Positions 1 through 10,634 of a stretch of DNA of 64,000 nucleotides are shown here, in pieces. The notes below the pieces were generated by a model. The model ran no database searches. It had not been told where the DNA came from and saw nothing but the letters and a program-made list of their open reading frames with translations. Made by a program: the position numbers and the translations under genes. The stretch is from Lomentospora prolificans (taxonomy: Eukaryota > Ascomycota > Sordariomycetes > Microascales > Microascaceae), in the NCBI GenBank assembly GCA_029532625.1, contig JARFXM010000008.1, positions 1,302,001 to 1,366,000 on the forward strand, given 5' to 3'. Each line of letters begins with the position of its first letter. Position 1 is the stretch's first letter.

Positions 1-1310
1 CCTCTGCTATTTCTGTTTCGATAGCAACGGTCACTGCGTGCCTTCCCTCGACCCTAATCATCGACTCATTATGATACGCCTTAGGGACACTAGCTCTTTC
101 CACAGGTATCCCAAGGTCAACGCAGCGTTGGTAAAGCATGTCGATCTGGGTGGCAGGGACGAGCTCATCTCGTCCAGCTGCCAGGATAAACACGTGTGGT
201 GGCGTCATATTGGCAGCTTTGCTCTTCTCCGCTAGAATACCCAGATTCTTCCAGTTGTCTAAGTGGTTGCGTAGAAATGGCCATAAATGCTTATATGGAA
301 CCCATTTCTCGGGATAGAGAGTGGCCAACATGAAGCGTATTGAATGGAAGGGTGTCTCTAAAATCATTGCATGCAGCCGCAGCCATTTCGGGAAGTCGGG
401 TGAAATGGCAAGGTTAGTTGCGAATCCGCACCCGATGCTCTGTCCCCAAAGGAGAAAAACTGGCGGCTTCCCGCCATTCTTGCTACATCTCTCGGCGATC
501 CACTGGGCGGCGGCTTCGGTGTCTTTGTTGATGCCTTTTTCAGATGGACGTCCTTTAGATCTCCAGTATCCTCGGTAATTGAGGCAGACCATGGTAATGG
601 CGTAGTGCGCTTTTGTGTTGCGATCCCTTAAAGACCGAAGGACGTACGACAGGTCGGGTAGCCGCGGAGGCATCGAAGATGCATTACCTGTAAGGTGTAA
701 GCGTCCGAAGGTGGGCAGTGAGGGGATGACTACCTTGAAAGTAGAGAATATACACAGGTATCGGCTCCTCCCCCTCTGTAGGACTAGAGCTAGAGTGACC
801 AGGTGGCCCGCCTGTGACTACATCGGCCACGCAAAGGGATAACTTTGTGTTGTCGGCGGCCACAATCTTCTCCTCTCGCCACTTGATCCCATAACACTGC
901 GCCTCGTAATCTTCGATTGTTTCACTACGGGCGTTCGGGGGTAGTCCCGGCATGTAAATGATTTTGTTCTGGAATACGACCATCATAGTACACTTCCAAA
1001 CCCAAAGCGCTCCGAGGAGGCCGCAAAACATGGCTGGGGGAAGCAAGAATGGCTTTAGTGAGACCTGGCGTGTCTGCTTATGAGGAATTAGATATGGTCG
1101 AGGTGCTACGGCGCGAGGCCGAGCCGACCGTAGAGAGGAGACAAAACTGGCTCTCATTGCTGTTGTTGCTACCAACTTCGTTGTGCTAACCGCATTGCGG
1201 CTCAAAGAATCTCTCGAACTGGCGCCAAGACCGACTCGGGACCTGGTCATACAGATTAATACTATGCTGTAAGGATCAGAAGGGCCATCAGAAGGATCTG
1301 CGCGAAGCAA
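1..1310 (-). CDS. Alpha/beta hydrolase, membrane-anchored, partial (3' end beyond window)
   Basis: The reading frame runs off the left edge, so the C-terminus is missing. One 46-bp intron (688-733) is supported because splicing restores the reading YFQ-GNASSMPP. The N-terminus is Arg/Ser-rich and is followed by a hydrophobic segment (FLLPPAMFCGLLGALWVW), suggesting a mitochondrial or ER membrane anchor. The hydrolase core shows the nucleophile elbow GQSIG, an acid loop GRDELVP and a histidine in KAYHNEM, so the Ser-Asp-His triad looks intact. The motif YRGYWRSKGRPSE is of the kind seen in fungal Bem46/ABHD-type serine hydrolases. The substrate is unknown. The start is uncertain: ATGs at 1310, 1250 and 1157 are all in frame, and 1157 gives the most leader-like N-terminus. 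It is divergent from the Sds22 gene. Confidence 0.85.
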
Positions 1311-2039
1311 CGTTCAATCAGCGAATTTATTCTGCCCAACATACTTCACCGCCCAATAGATATCTATCCCTGTCTTTTTGTCGTCCTGCTCGCTATTACC
1401 ATTGAAATGGAAATAATACTTCTTGACACCACATTGGAGCACCCTCCGCTGATTCGTACAGGTGAGGTGTGCACGTCGACAGGTGCCAACGCACAACTGA
1501 GCGCTTTTTAGTCTCGCCAGCCTACCCAGTCGTTTTCGCGTCCTCACCTGGACAGGGTTATAGGCGCATGGATTCTGAGCCTTTGGCGGGCCATCAAAAT
1601 ATGATTTCGAGCCAGCAATGCAGCCGACGGCAGCAGTTGGGTAAGGTACTTCATCCCTGTGTTGACTCGAGCCTGGGGTATCGAGACCTTGGGTCGCCAG
1701 GGTAATTGGTCACCCTTGCAGCTGCCAGCCACTGTGGGGTACATCGTCAAGATGCCCAAATACTTGTCATCTCATCCCATCCTTGCCCCTCATGATTAAG
1801 GACTGACGTGCAAGTATATTCCCGATTGTAAACTCAACTAAACCATCTTCTCGTTTCCGTCCCTTGTTCTTGTCCTACCTTCGCTCTCTGTAAATCCCGA
1901 TCAATCCACTATTCACCCGATTCTTCCCTTTCCCATCATCCGGATCCCATCAACGCTGACTAGATTCGAGCGCATCTTCCCCGCCCCTTTTTTTTTTCCC
2001 TTCTGCACCCCCCGCCATCAACCCTCCAAACTAGCAACC
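1311..2039. promoter_or_regulatory. Divergent intergenic region, hydrolase / Sds22
   Basis: This 729-bp stretch lies between two divergently transcribed genes. The last 200 bases before the Sds22 ATG are strongly pyrimidine-rich, with a T-run at about 1988-1997, which is the usual look of a fungal leader. Short minus-strand open frames at 1314-1759 show no recognisable protein and are not called. Confidence 0.5.
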
Positions 2040-3356
2040 ATGACGAATTCTGAGCAGGCAACACCGGTGAAGCCCACCACCCCCAAGCATATCGAGCTCG
2101 AAGAGCACCCGCCAGTGCACCACCCTGAAGGCGAACCTAGTCCTGGAATGAGGAATGACAAGGGCTGGGATGGCAAGTTGCGAGTCAGTCGGCCGTCGCT
2201 GGCGAACCCAGAAGCGCTGTCGGATCCAGAATACTCGGATGACGAGAATGTGTTGGCTGGTGAGGTAATCGACGCCGATGAAGGTCAGGTTCTTTTCATT
2301 CTCTTCCCTATTTTTATGCTGTATAACTACGGATGCTTTGGCGTCGACTATATGGCGAGTCGCAGGCGCACCGGCGGCAAGCTAACCCGTGAACCGCCAT
2401 AGACCTCCTCGACGGCGAACCTCTTGAAACCGACGAGATCATCGTGTCCCACTCCCGCATTTCGTCCATTCCTTCCCTCAGACTTGACCGCTTCAAGAAT
2501 GTTGTTCGCATCTGCTTTCGACAAAACTGCATCCAAGAGATTGACGGCATCTCGTGCCTAGCTGCGACGCTTAAGGATCTCGATATGTATGACAACCTCA
2601 TCACTCGCATCCGTGGTCTCGACGACCTTGTGAACCTCACAAGTCTCGATCTAAGCTTCAACAAGATCCGCCACATCAAGAATATCAGCCACCTCAAGGA
2701 ACTCCGCGAACTCTTCCTTGTCGCCAACAAGGTTTCCACCATAGAGGGCCTTGAGGGCCTTACCAAACTTACTTCCCTCGAGCTCGGATCGAACCGTATT
2801 CGTGAGATTAAGAACCTCGAATCCTTGACGTTGCTGGAGGAGCTTTGGGTTGCGAAGAACAAGATTACACAGCTTACCGGTCTTGGCGGACTTCCCAACC
2901 TTCGCCTTCTTAGTATTCAATCCAACAGGATTAGGGACTTGTCACCGCTCTCTGAGGTGCCCAGCCTCGAGGAATTGTACATTTCCCATAACGCTCTTGA
3001 GTCTCTGAAGGGTATCGAAAGCAATACGAAGCTACGAATCATCGACATCTCCAACAACCAGATCTCTAGCCTGGAAGGACTCAGCCCCCTTACGGATCTA
3101 GAGGAGCTGTGGGCTAGCTACAACCAGGTTGCTGATATCGGGGAAATCGAAAAGGCCCTCCGCGACAAGGCTAAGCTCACGACGGTTTATTTTGAGGGCA
3201 ATCCTGTACAGTTGCGGGCCCCGGCATTGTATAGGAATAAAGTCCGGTTGGCTCTTCCCCAAGTCATCCAGATCGACGCTAGTATGTGTGGTCTATCATA
3301 CACTTTTCCTTGTGCATATTGCTAACAGTTCGGTTGCAGCTTATGTCAAGGTATAG
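2040..3356 (+). CDS. sds22: Protein phosphatase 1 regulatory subunit Sds22 (leucine-rich repeat)
   Basis: Three exons (2040-2283, 2403-3281, 3340-3356) encode 379 residues. An acidic N-terminus of about 95 residues (SDPEYSDDENV) is followed by about ten 22-residue SDS22-type leucine-rich repeats, for example LTSLDLSFNKIRHIKN and LRIIDISNNQISSLEG, and an LRR cap ending in QIDATYVKV. The last exon is only 17 nt, but it restores the conserved QIDAT-V C-terminus of the Sds22/PPP1R7 family, which supports the splice. Family knowledge: Sds22 binds PP1 catalytic subunits in the nucleus and cytosol and is needed for PP1 maturation and the metaphase-anaphase transition. Intron 1 (119 bp) and intron 2 (58 bp) have normal borders. 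It converges on the xylose reductase gene. Confidence 0.96.
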
Positions 3357-3941
3357 GGTTGCAAAGACTGCCGATATGTGACTTGTCCTAACATGGCTCA
3401 CCCTGTATCATCAATTCCGAATGGTGGATAGTTAATGATTATCCAGCCGCGGCTTTTTTTCGTTTTCCTCTATTCTTGGCTCTCATTTACTTTTTATTGG
3501 TTTTTTTTTTTTTTTTTTTTTTCTTTTCCTTTTTTTTTTTTTTTTACTTGACGACTGCGTTTACACCGGGCACTTTACATGGAATCAGTTTGACGAAGCC
3601 TTACGGAGGACAGTGACGCAAGTATATGACGAGATATCACCTCGATTCGAGAAGTACGTGGACCAGAATTGCTTTTCCTCATTTGATGTGGTTATATTAA
3701 GGTACCACAGTCGGCGTTATGGGTCATGTTTATTTTCTTTCGGTGCTAAGGTACAGCGAGGCGGAGGGTTGATGAGGTGGTAAGAAGAGGGGGAATCATG
3801 AGGGTTGGAAAGAGAAGCCAACAAATCTTCCTCCCATAAATAGGTGGGCGGGTTTGTCTTTATCCATGTGATATAACCCGTAATGGCATGATGATTTTCG
3901 TCAAATACAAGTCATGAGAATAGGTGGACCAGCGGCATTTC
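3357..3941. other. Convergent 3' intergenic region
   Basis: This spacer between the 3' ends of sds22 and the reductase holds the long T-rich tract described separately. It presumably contains both 3' UTRs. I see no gene. Confidence 0.6.
3501..3545. repeat. Interrupted poly-T tract
   Basis: A T-run of 22 followed by C/T interruptions and then 15 T. It lies about 145 bp past the sds22 stop, in the presumed 3' UTR or flank. It is prone to length variation. Confidence 0.9.
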
Positions 3942-5722
3942 TTAACCGAAGATCCAGAGGGCATCGGTGGAGAAGTACTAGAGAGGTTACACGTCAGCAA
4001 AGAAAGACGAATAAACTACAATGGCAAGAGCGAAGCGTCGATTCATCAAGTGGAGATGAATACATGAGCTACTTACGTTAGAGGGTTGGTTGAAGCGGAG
4101 GTTCCTGTCAAGGCCGCTGATGGCCTCGAGATCCTCGTTGGTGAGGTCGAAGCTGGTGACATCGAGGTTGGCCTCCATGATGGCGGGGCGGGTAGTCTTG
4201 GGGATGACGGCAAGACCACGCTGGGTGGCCCATCGGAGAAGGACCTGGGAGGGGCTCTTGCCGTGCTTGTCGGCAATAGACTTGATGGTGTCCTGCTCAA
4301 GAAGAGGGGTGAGGCCCTGGGCGGCCTTCATAGAGAACTCCTCAAAGGAGAGGGAACCGAAGGAAGAGTAGGCGGTGACAGCAATGCCCTCGGCCTTGGC
4401 GAGGTTGATGAGCTCCTGCTGGACGAGGTAAGGGTGATGCTCGATCTGGAGGGTGGCGGGCCTAATCTTGGCATATCGGAGGAGGTCGTAGAGGAGCTGG
4501 CCCTGGAAGTTGGAGACGCCGATGCTCTTGGCAAGGCCCTTCTCGACGAGGCTCTCCATGGCGGTCCAGGTCTCCTGGATGGAGGCCTTGGAGGTCTTAA
4601 TCTGGCTCTTGCCGTCGACGAACCAGCCGGGAGGGTAGCGGACGCTGGGGTCAACGTACTCGAGGGCGACGGGGAAGTGGATGAGGTAGAGGTCAAAGTA
4701 GTCGACACCCCAGTCGGCAAGCTGCTTCTTGACGATGGGCTCGACCCTCTCGCCATCATGGAAGCTGTTCCAGAGCTTGGAGACGATGAAGAGCTCCTCA
4801 CGCTTTACGAGGCCGTCAGCAATGGCGCGGGCGACACCCTGGCCGCACTCAACCTCGTTGCCGTAGTCTAGAATATACCATTAGATATATGCACGATTTT
4901 GTCGAACAATTGCAATCGTTGAGCATGGTGGGAAATGGGATGAGAGGGAAAATTGCGTCACATGAAAGCAAAATGTTGTAAATCAGGGATTTCCACAGGG
5001 CACTGGCCCCTAAACCATTCAGGAACCCAGATCCCTCCGAATCAGGAAATAGCCAAGGTAGAACCATGGCAAATGCGACCCGCGACCCGCGCTCAGGTGC
5101 AGAGGAAGGTGCAGTAGAATAGTGGCCAAGTTCGAGGGAAGGAAGCACCCGGCCAATCAAGAGCGAAGAGCGGGCTGGGTTCATGCATCTCGGCATGGCG
5201 GGGTAAGACAAAAATTGGAGGGGTACAGGAGCTTTGGCGATCCACCCTCGATTTTGCCTGTTGCCTGTTGCTACCGGTTGTCCCATTTTACTCTCCTTCA
5301 CCCCGAGATCGTATCCTCTTGGCCTCTTCTGCACTTGGTACAGCTCGAGAGCAGCGTCTGGGAGCGCATTGGCTTGCTAGTCGCCGCTAGGCCGCTAATG
5401 GGCTTACCGCACGCGTCGCCGACCACCGTCTCGTGAAAGCTAGCTACCGAGCTTCGAAGAAGATCGCAAAAATATTATCCCCGGAGGATTCCGATTCGTT
5501 CACTTGAGAGGGGAATGGCAGAGGAGGAAGGATGGGGTACAAGAGGCGGTTGATGACGCTGGATATGGACTCACCGCAAGCGCCGTCGAAAAGACGGTAA
5601 CCAGCCTTGATGGCGTTGTAGACGGTGTCAGCGGCGACGTCGTTGCCGACCTTCCAGAGACCGAAGCCCACCTGGGGCATCTCGGCACCATTGTTAAGTG
5701 TGATGTTGGGAACGGCGACCAT
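3942..5722 (-). CDS. D-xylose/aldose reductase (aldo-keto reductase, AKR2-like)
   Basis: Three exons (5575-5722, 4077-4867, 3942-3977) give 324 residues, the normal length for fungal xylose reductases. The enzyme family reduces D-xylose to xylitol with NAD(P)H, the first step of cytosolic pentose use. The catalytic tetrad is visible: Asp46 (LFDGACDYG), Tyr51, Lys80 (FIVSKLW) and His113 (YLIHFPV). The C-terminus RFNQPSNYFSTDALWIFG is family-typical. Oddities: the first intron is 707 bp (4868-5574), far longer than its neighbours. The cofactor loop reads IPKTTRPAIM rather than the usual KSNxxxR. The start at 5722 (MVAVPNITLN) matches the family, but an in-frame ATG at 5908 adds 62 residues without any Asp or Glu. 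The 99-bp second intron is 3978-4076. It could instead be a paralogue with a different aldose preference. Confidence 0.93.
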
Positions 5723-5964
5723 TTTGGTGGTATGTGTGTGTGTTATGAGGGAACGTCGTTGGAAAGAGGTAAGGCAGTAGCTTCGAAGCTGAGGTCGGTT
5801 GATGGCACGAAGTGATCGAGTGGGTAGAGATGGGGAGCAGGAGGAGACGGAGAGTCGAGGGAGAAGTGAGGAACAGGCTCGAGTATAAAAGAAGGAGGAT
5901 GCAGCCATTAAAGTATGGGAGCAGAGGACTGGGCGCATGGGCGAACTGAGAGAAAACCTTCATG

Positions 5965-6164
5965 TATTTATAAGAGGGGTTTTAAGGTAGAACCGGGAAA
6001 GCTATCAAACATCCCACTCGCGCTGCATCTTCCAATACCACATACCCAGCCTTTCCCCTACCTACCCGAGAATCACACCCCTCCATCATCCAGTCCTTCT
6101 AGGAATATGTGGGATGGGTGGCGGGGCAGGCTAGGTAAGGGAACAAGTGCGAACTGTAGTGGGG
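5965..6164 (-). promoter_or_regulatory. Xylose reductase promoter: TATA box and CreA/XlnR-like sites
   Basis: Read on the minus strand, TATAAATA lies at 5965-5972, about 240 bp upstream of the reductase ATG. About 150-190 bp further upstream are GCGGGG (6121-6126), GGCTAG (6129-6134) and GTGGGG (6159-6164). GCGGGG and GTGGGG fit the carbon-repressor CreA consensus SYGGRG, and GGCTAG fits the xylanase-activator XlnR/Xyr1 consensus GGCTAR. These are short motifs that occur often by chance. Their clustering upstream of a pentose-pathway gene is the only reason to list them. Confidence 0.35.
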
Positions 6165-9100
6165 AACATGGAAAATGGGGTGTTCGAATAACGTGCCAGA
6201 GTGGGCGACGACTTGAACAAGACGACGGGCTGCGATTCTGTTTTACGTGTAGTCTTTTTCTGACGTCTGCGGACGCTCGTCCACTTTTGATGAGACCCCC
6301 ATCTGCACGCCCAGCCTCTCCCTCTGTACGAGAACGTATGGTATGAAACCGCGTGGTGCGGTCTTTCTTCTGGCTTCGAGCGAGGTATGCTGCCAATTTC
6401 TTACGAGTTCGAGTTGTCTGTGATTGCTCGCTTGTGTCGGCCTCGTGCTTCTAAAGGCTTCAATGTTTCCTTGATGTGCGGGAGGCACTATACTTGAGGT
6501 ATGATTGCATGATGCGAGACGGTTTCTGTTGCTAGGGCCAAAAGGCTACCCGGGTAATATTCCTCGCTCGAGAGATGTTAGTCGAATCGAGGGGCCGAAA
6601 AGGAGGGGCTCGGTGTTATTCTCGAAAATTGGCCTCTCGTTCTATCATACGCCCTGACATGCGCTGCTTTGACAAAATTTCTCAATTTTTTTTTCTCGCT
6701 TTTACTTCGGCGGGGTGTTCAAAGGGGGTTGACATAGTTAGCCTTAGACTAGACTTGTACTAGCCTGACCTCTGGGTGTATATCTTGATGGCTCAGGTCC
6801 TAGTCCGAGTGGTCCCTTTCCCATGGGCCAGGGATGAATTGAGTTGGCATTGATCCAAGATTAGAAGAGGGGAATCCGTTCTGCGAGGAGAGAGAGATCC
6901 GTTCAAGTGCCAGTTGCGCCCCCAGACCACCCTTCTGGATCTATTTTCTCCGATGCTCCTCGAGAGTGGTTCCGAGCCGGCGGGCAATTTTTATGAGTAG
7001 CCGCCGGTCACACTTCAAACAGGTGTGCTTATTGAGTTAGTAGTAGAAAGTGGTCAGCTGGTAAATACCAAGGTAACAACGCACGGCACCGACGGGCGCC
7101 GGAAAGCATGAGGGGTGTGTCGCAGCAAGAGCTCCATACGAAGGAACACTTCAACATCCACCAAGCAACGGCGGTACTCCTGCTCTTTTCCCCCACCTTT
7201 CTCCAGCCTGCTTTGTGCAACTTGTGCACCTGTTCCAGATAGGGGGATATGGACGAATGCTCATTGGCATGGATAATATGGTAGGAGGGGGATTAGACTT
7301 TGTCCGGCTTTCCCCTCCTTCCTTCCCTCTTCATTCCGTGCCACTACGGCGCCGGGAGTGGAGCTGTGGCGGGTACGTCGACATCATAGGCGATACAGCG
7401 AGGCTTTCTCAAGTAGCGGTACATCGCTAGTGCCAATCATCGGTTTACCCAGGACGTCGTGACTACTGTTTGGCTCGCATTAGGGCCTACGTACCAGCTA
7501 CTGGCCCGTGGCTCCTTCGCCGATAATTCCTACTTCGGATTGATAGTAGTAATGTAGCTTCTTTCTGACATTGGTGAATTGGTGAAGCCTAGGCTGGCGG
7601 CGAGCCAGGCTTACTTCCACTACATCACCACTTCACACCCTTAGGACTGGCAACTAAACCGAATGGATCTTTGAGGCCCCAAAGAACCGGTGTGTTACGA
7701 CGGCGCGGCCGTCATAATCCAGGTTCATACGTGCAATGCAGGCCGAGGCCTTCATCGGGACAACAATCACCGGTACCCAAATGCGATCTAGCCTCGCTTG
7801 TGCTACGATCTTTAGGGCCCTGCTGATGGTTCACCGCTTGCTCTTAGCTGTAGGCCACTACTTCCCAGAAGATTATGCAAAAGCTGAGAAAATGGCCATG
7901 GAGATGATACACACCATTTCTCGGTGTAGAAGCGGAACTGGCTTCACTGTTGAGAGGGCCGGTTTCGCGGCTGTTTCTAGCCATGCCGATCGCTTAAAGC
8001 CTTTCATCCGACCGATGCCCGTCTGCCGCCGAACCCAGCAGGAATGCCCAGGAATACGAATATGGGGTGTGCCAGAATATGCAAATAATTCTCTTGACCT
8101 CCTCTTCCTTCGGGAAAGAAATGCACACTTATGAGAATCTGCCCTCTTGGGGGGGGGAAGGGTGGAAAGCCGCCCTCCAGGCCGACTGGCGAGAATTCGG
8201 ACTTACACGACCGTGCAGCGCCTTGACAGGTGAGGGATAATAGCCACCAGGTTATCCCCTGGAGGGGGCCGCCCCTTATGCGATGGTATCGAGCTGCTGG
8301 CTACTGGCAAATGGCTCTAGCGGGATCCAGACGGGTGTCACTCCATCAATCGACCAAGTCACAAAGTCGTCGCCCCAAAAATGGAGCAACGAAAACCCAC
8401 CTTGGCTACGCTACTGAAGCAGAACTCGAGAAAAGGCCCGTCCAGACGCTACTGACTTTAGGCTAATTTGAAATTGGGACAGCGGCTAATTCGCCAGTGG
8501 AATTTCTCTAGGCTTTTGCGCTATTACACGCAGCACAGTAGTGTCTTGGAACAGCACACACAACGAACAATGGAGATGGAAGTCAGCACACTACTACAGG
8601 TAGACAGAATTTGAGCTGCCTGACTTTGCTGCCTTGAGTATAATGGCGAGAATAACTGTCATCTGCCTAACGGTGTCATTCGAACTGGAAATCGTTCGAC
8701 AGCCTTCGTTCGGGCTTTTGTATATAATAAGAGGCGTGGCGGTCGGACGGAGAACGCGCACCCTTTGGGCAGCATAATCATACTAACACATGCAACAACA
8801 GCCAGCACAGCTGTCGTTTAGGGGGGAGACTAAACCTGCATCTAGGGCTTAGCTAGCTGAACTCGGCAGCTTCAAAGATTCTGGGCACGTGTTACTCCTT
8901 ATCCGAATATCGAGCCTCGCCTCCACTTGGCCGGGCCTAGCAGTTTCTCGGGTCTGTAAGGCGTGGCTCAAGAGCAGCTCGTTCCGAGTTCCGAGTGCAT
9001 GGCTCCGAACCTGTTCCCCTGCGGCCATTTGAGGTGGCTCTTGATATTTTGGCCACGATTTTGAGATCTTCATTTTCATTCCCTTTGCGCACCACCCGGC

Positions 9101-10634
9101 GCTTTTGTCAACCCCTCATATTGTTATCGGCGATGTAGGTTGAGGGACGATCCCAGATGGCTGGAGCGGTGTGGATTGCGGCATGGTGTGAAGGTACGTC
9201 TGGAACGCGGCCCGTGTATCCTGCGGAGCCGTCACGTTGCCAGCGATGTCCTGTCTGGGTTCGCACTGCCAGCTTACAGTGAAGGAAGAACAGCATTACC
9301 AGACGTGCTTCCCTCTCTTATTCAGAGGCGGAAGCACCATGATTACGTACAGTACGTACGTTTTGACGGTGCGTCTTGCCAATGATACTTCTCAATTCCA
9401 ATGAATGAGCTCCCCTCGCCCGGCCATCAATAATAGGTGCGGGCCATCCGTGGGGAAAGACAACTGACTTTATGCATCTTGTGATTCAACGAGCCACACA
9501 CCCGTACGTTTCCGTGCCGCTCACCGACCACACTACTCTGCCACCTCGTCTAGCAGAACGAAAGAGGTCAAGAGGGCTCCAATGAGAGATCTCCATCATT
9601 TCTCCCCTACTAGCCTCTTTCTGTCCCTCTTACATCCTGTTGGCTAGCGTCCGGAGCACTGGGCCTTGTCAAGTGCCGGTTGTGGGACGCAAGGGTCCGG
9701 CAGTTGACACATGCCCCTGTATACCGTCTTGACCATGAATGCAACTTCGTAGACGGGTTAATGAGGGGTCGAACAAGTCCTGATAAATGCAAGATTCCGG
9801 TGGCCGCGTCTCGCTTTGAATTTGAACCAAACCAGGCGAGCTCGGTTCACCGAGCATATGCACCCTTCCTTAGGTTAACCGTTCGTGGTATGCTTGGCTG
9901 CCGCCTCCTCAATTGGAGGTATGGCTTTACCAATCAGTAGAATATTCAAATGGATCTAGACAAGACACCTCCCTTGTCGAACTTCTCGTCGTGTTCTCGT
10001 GTAAGTCGTGGACACCGGCCCCGTGCGGGGACCAAAGTGGCGGGACATGGACTAGGCCTGATCTTCTCGCCCAATCACCGAACCCCCCCGGGGGGGATTA
10101 CCGGTTTATTCCTTGTTGATCTTGAGCTGAATGAACGGGCTAGCCGTGACGGGATGGCTTGGGAAATCTGCATGCCAGCAGAAGTATCACACCCTCGACA
10201 CCTTACCGAGGGCGGAAGGCTGGTAGGATTGGCATTCCTAAGCTTGCCGTGATGCACTGTGTATTCGCTACTCCGTATGCACCTTGGAAGTCCTAGCCTG
10301 AGCTGTCAGAATGGGGGTGGAGGGATGCTGGCGGGTCTTGGTCGCTCGAGACGACTAGTTGGTGGTTCGCGATATGAATGCGCGATGGGTGGACGCTTTT
10401 GGGGGATGATGTATTGCAAACGGATGTAAGCTATGGGTCCTTCATGCCCACTTACGCTCTCTTGTCAAGCTCGACGAGGAAAAGGAGTTCGTTATGCTTC
10501 ATCATATTTAAAATTGTGGGTTTCTATACCACGAATATACCAGAATGCACCTCTATTCCGAAATGTTCCGACGGCCATATCTGCATCTAAAGGGGTTTGC
10601 TTGCTTGTTCCCCATCGAAGAAAGGGCTCTACTC
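5973..10634. other. Gene-poor intergenic region
   Basis: About 4.7 kb upstream of the reductase and downstream of the ABC transporter. I see no gene with recognisable domains and no transposon ends. The longest ATG-initiated open frame, 7736-8134 (132 codons, plus strand), has no motif I recognise and no splice partners, so it is not called as a gene. Notable small items are a G-run near 8150, a C7G7 palindrome at 10083-10096 and a TACTCCGTA nonamer at 10269-10277. Confidence 0.55.
10083..10096. repeat. C7G7 perfect palindrome
   Basis: Seven C followed directly by seven G, a 14-nt perfect palindrome in non-coding DNA. Its function is unknown. Confidence 0.9.

Noticed and set aside
1314..1759. 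Minus-strand open frames upstream of the hydrolase
   Set aside because: They lie in the presumed promoter/leader, with no domain and no splice linking them to the hydrolase.
2314..2898. Minus-strand open frame opposite sds22
   Set aside because: Its Ser/Arg-rich composition is expected from antisense of leucine-rich repeats.
4086..4871. Long plus-strand open frame (about 260 codons) opposite the reductase
   Set aside because: It is the antisense of a GC-biased exon, with repetitive Gly/Leu/Glu/Asp content and no domain. The minus strand carries the conserved enzyme.
7736..8134. 132-codon plus-strand open frame with a real ATG
   Set aside because: It has no known motif, no splice signals and mixed codon use. 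It could be real, but I cannot support it.
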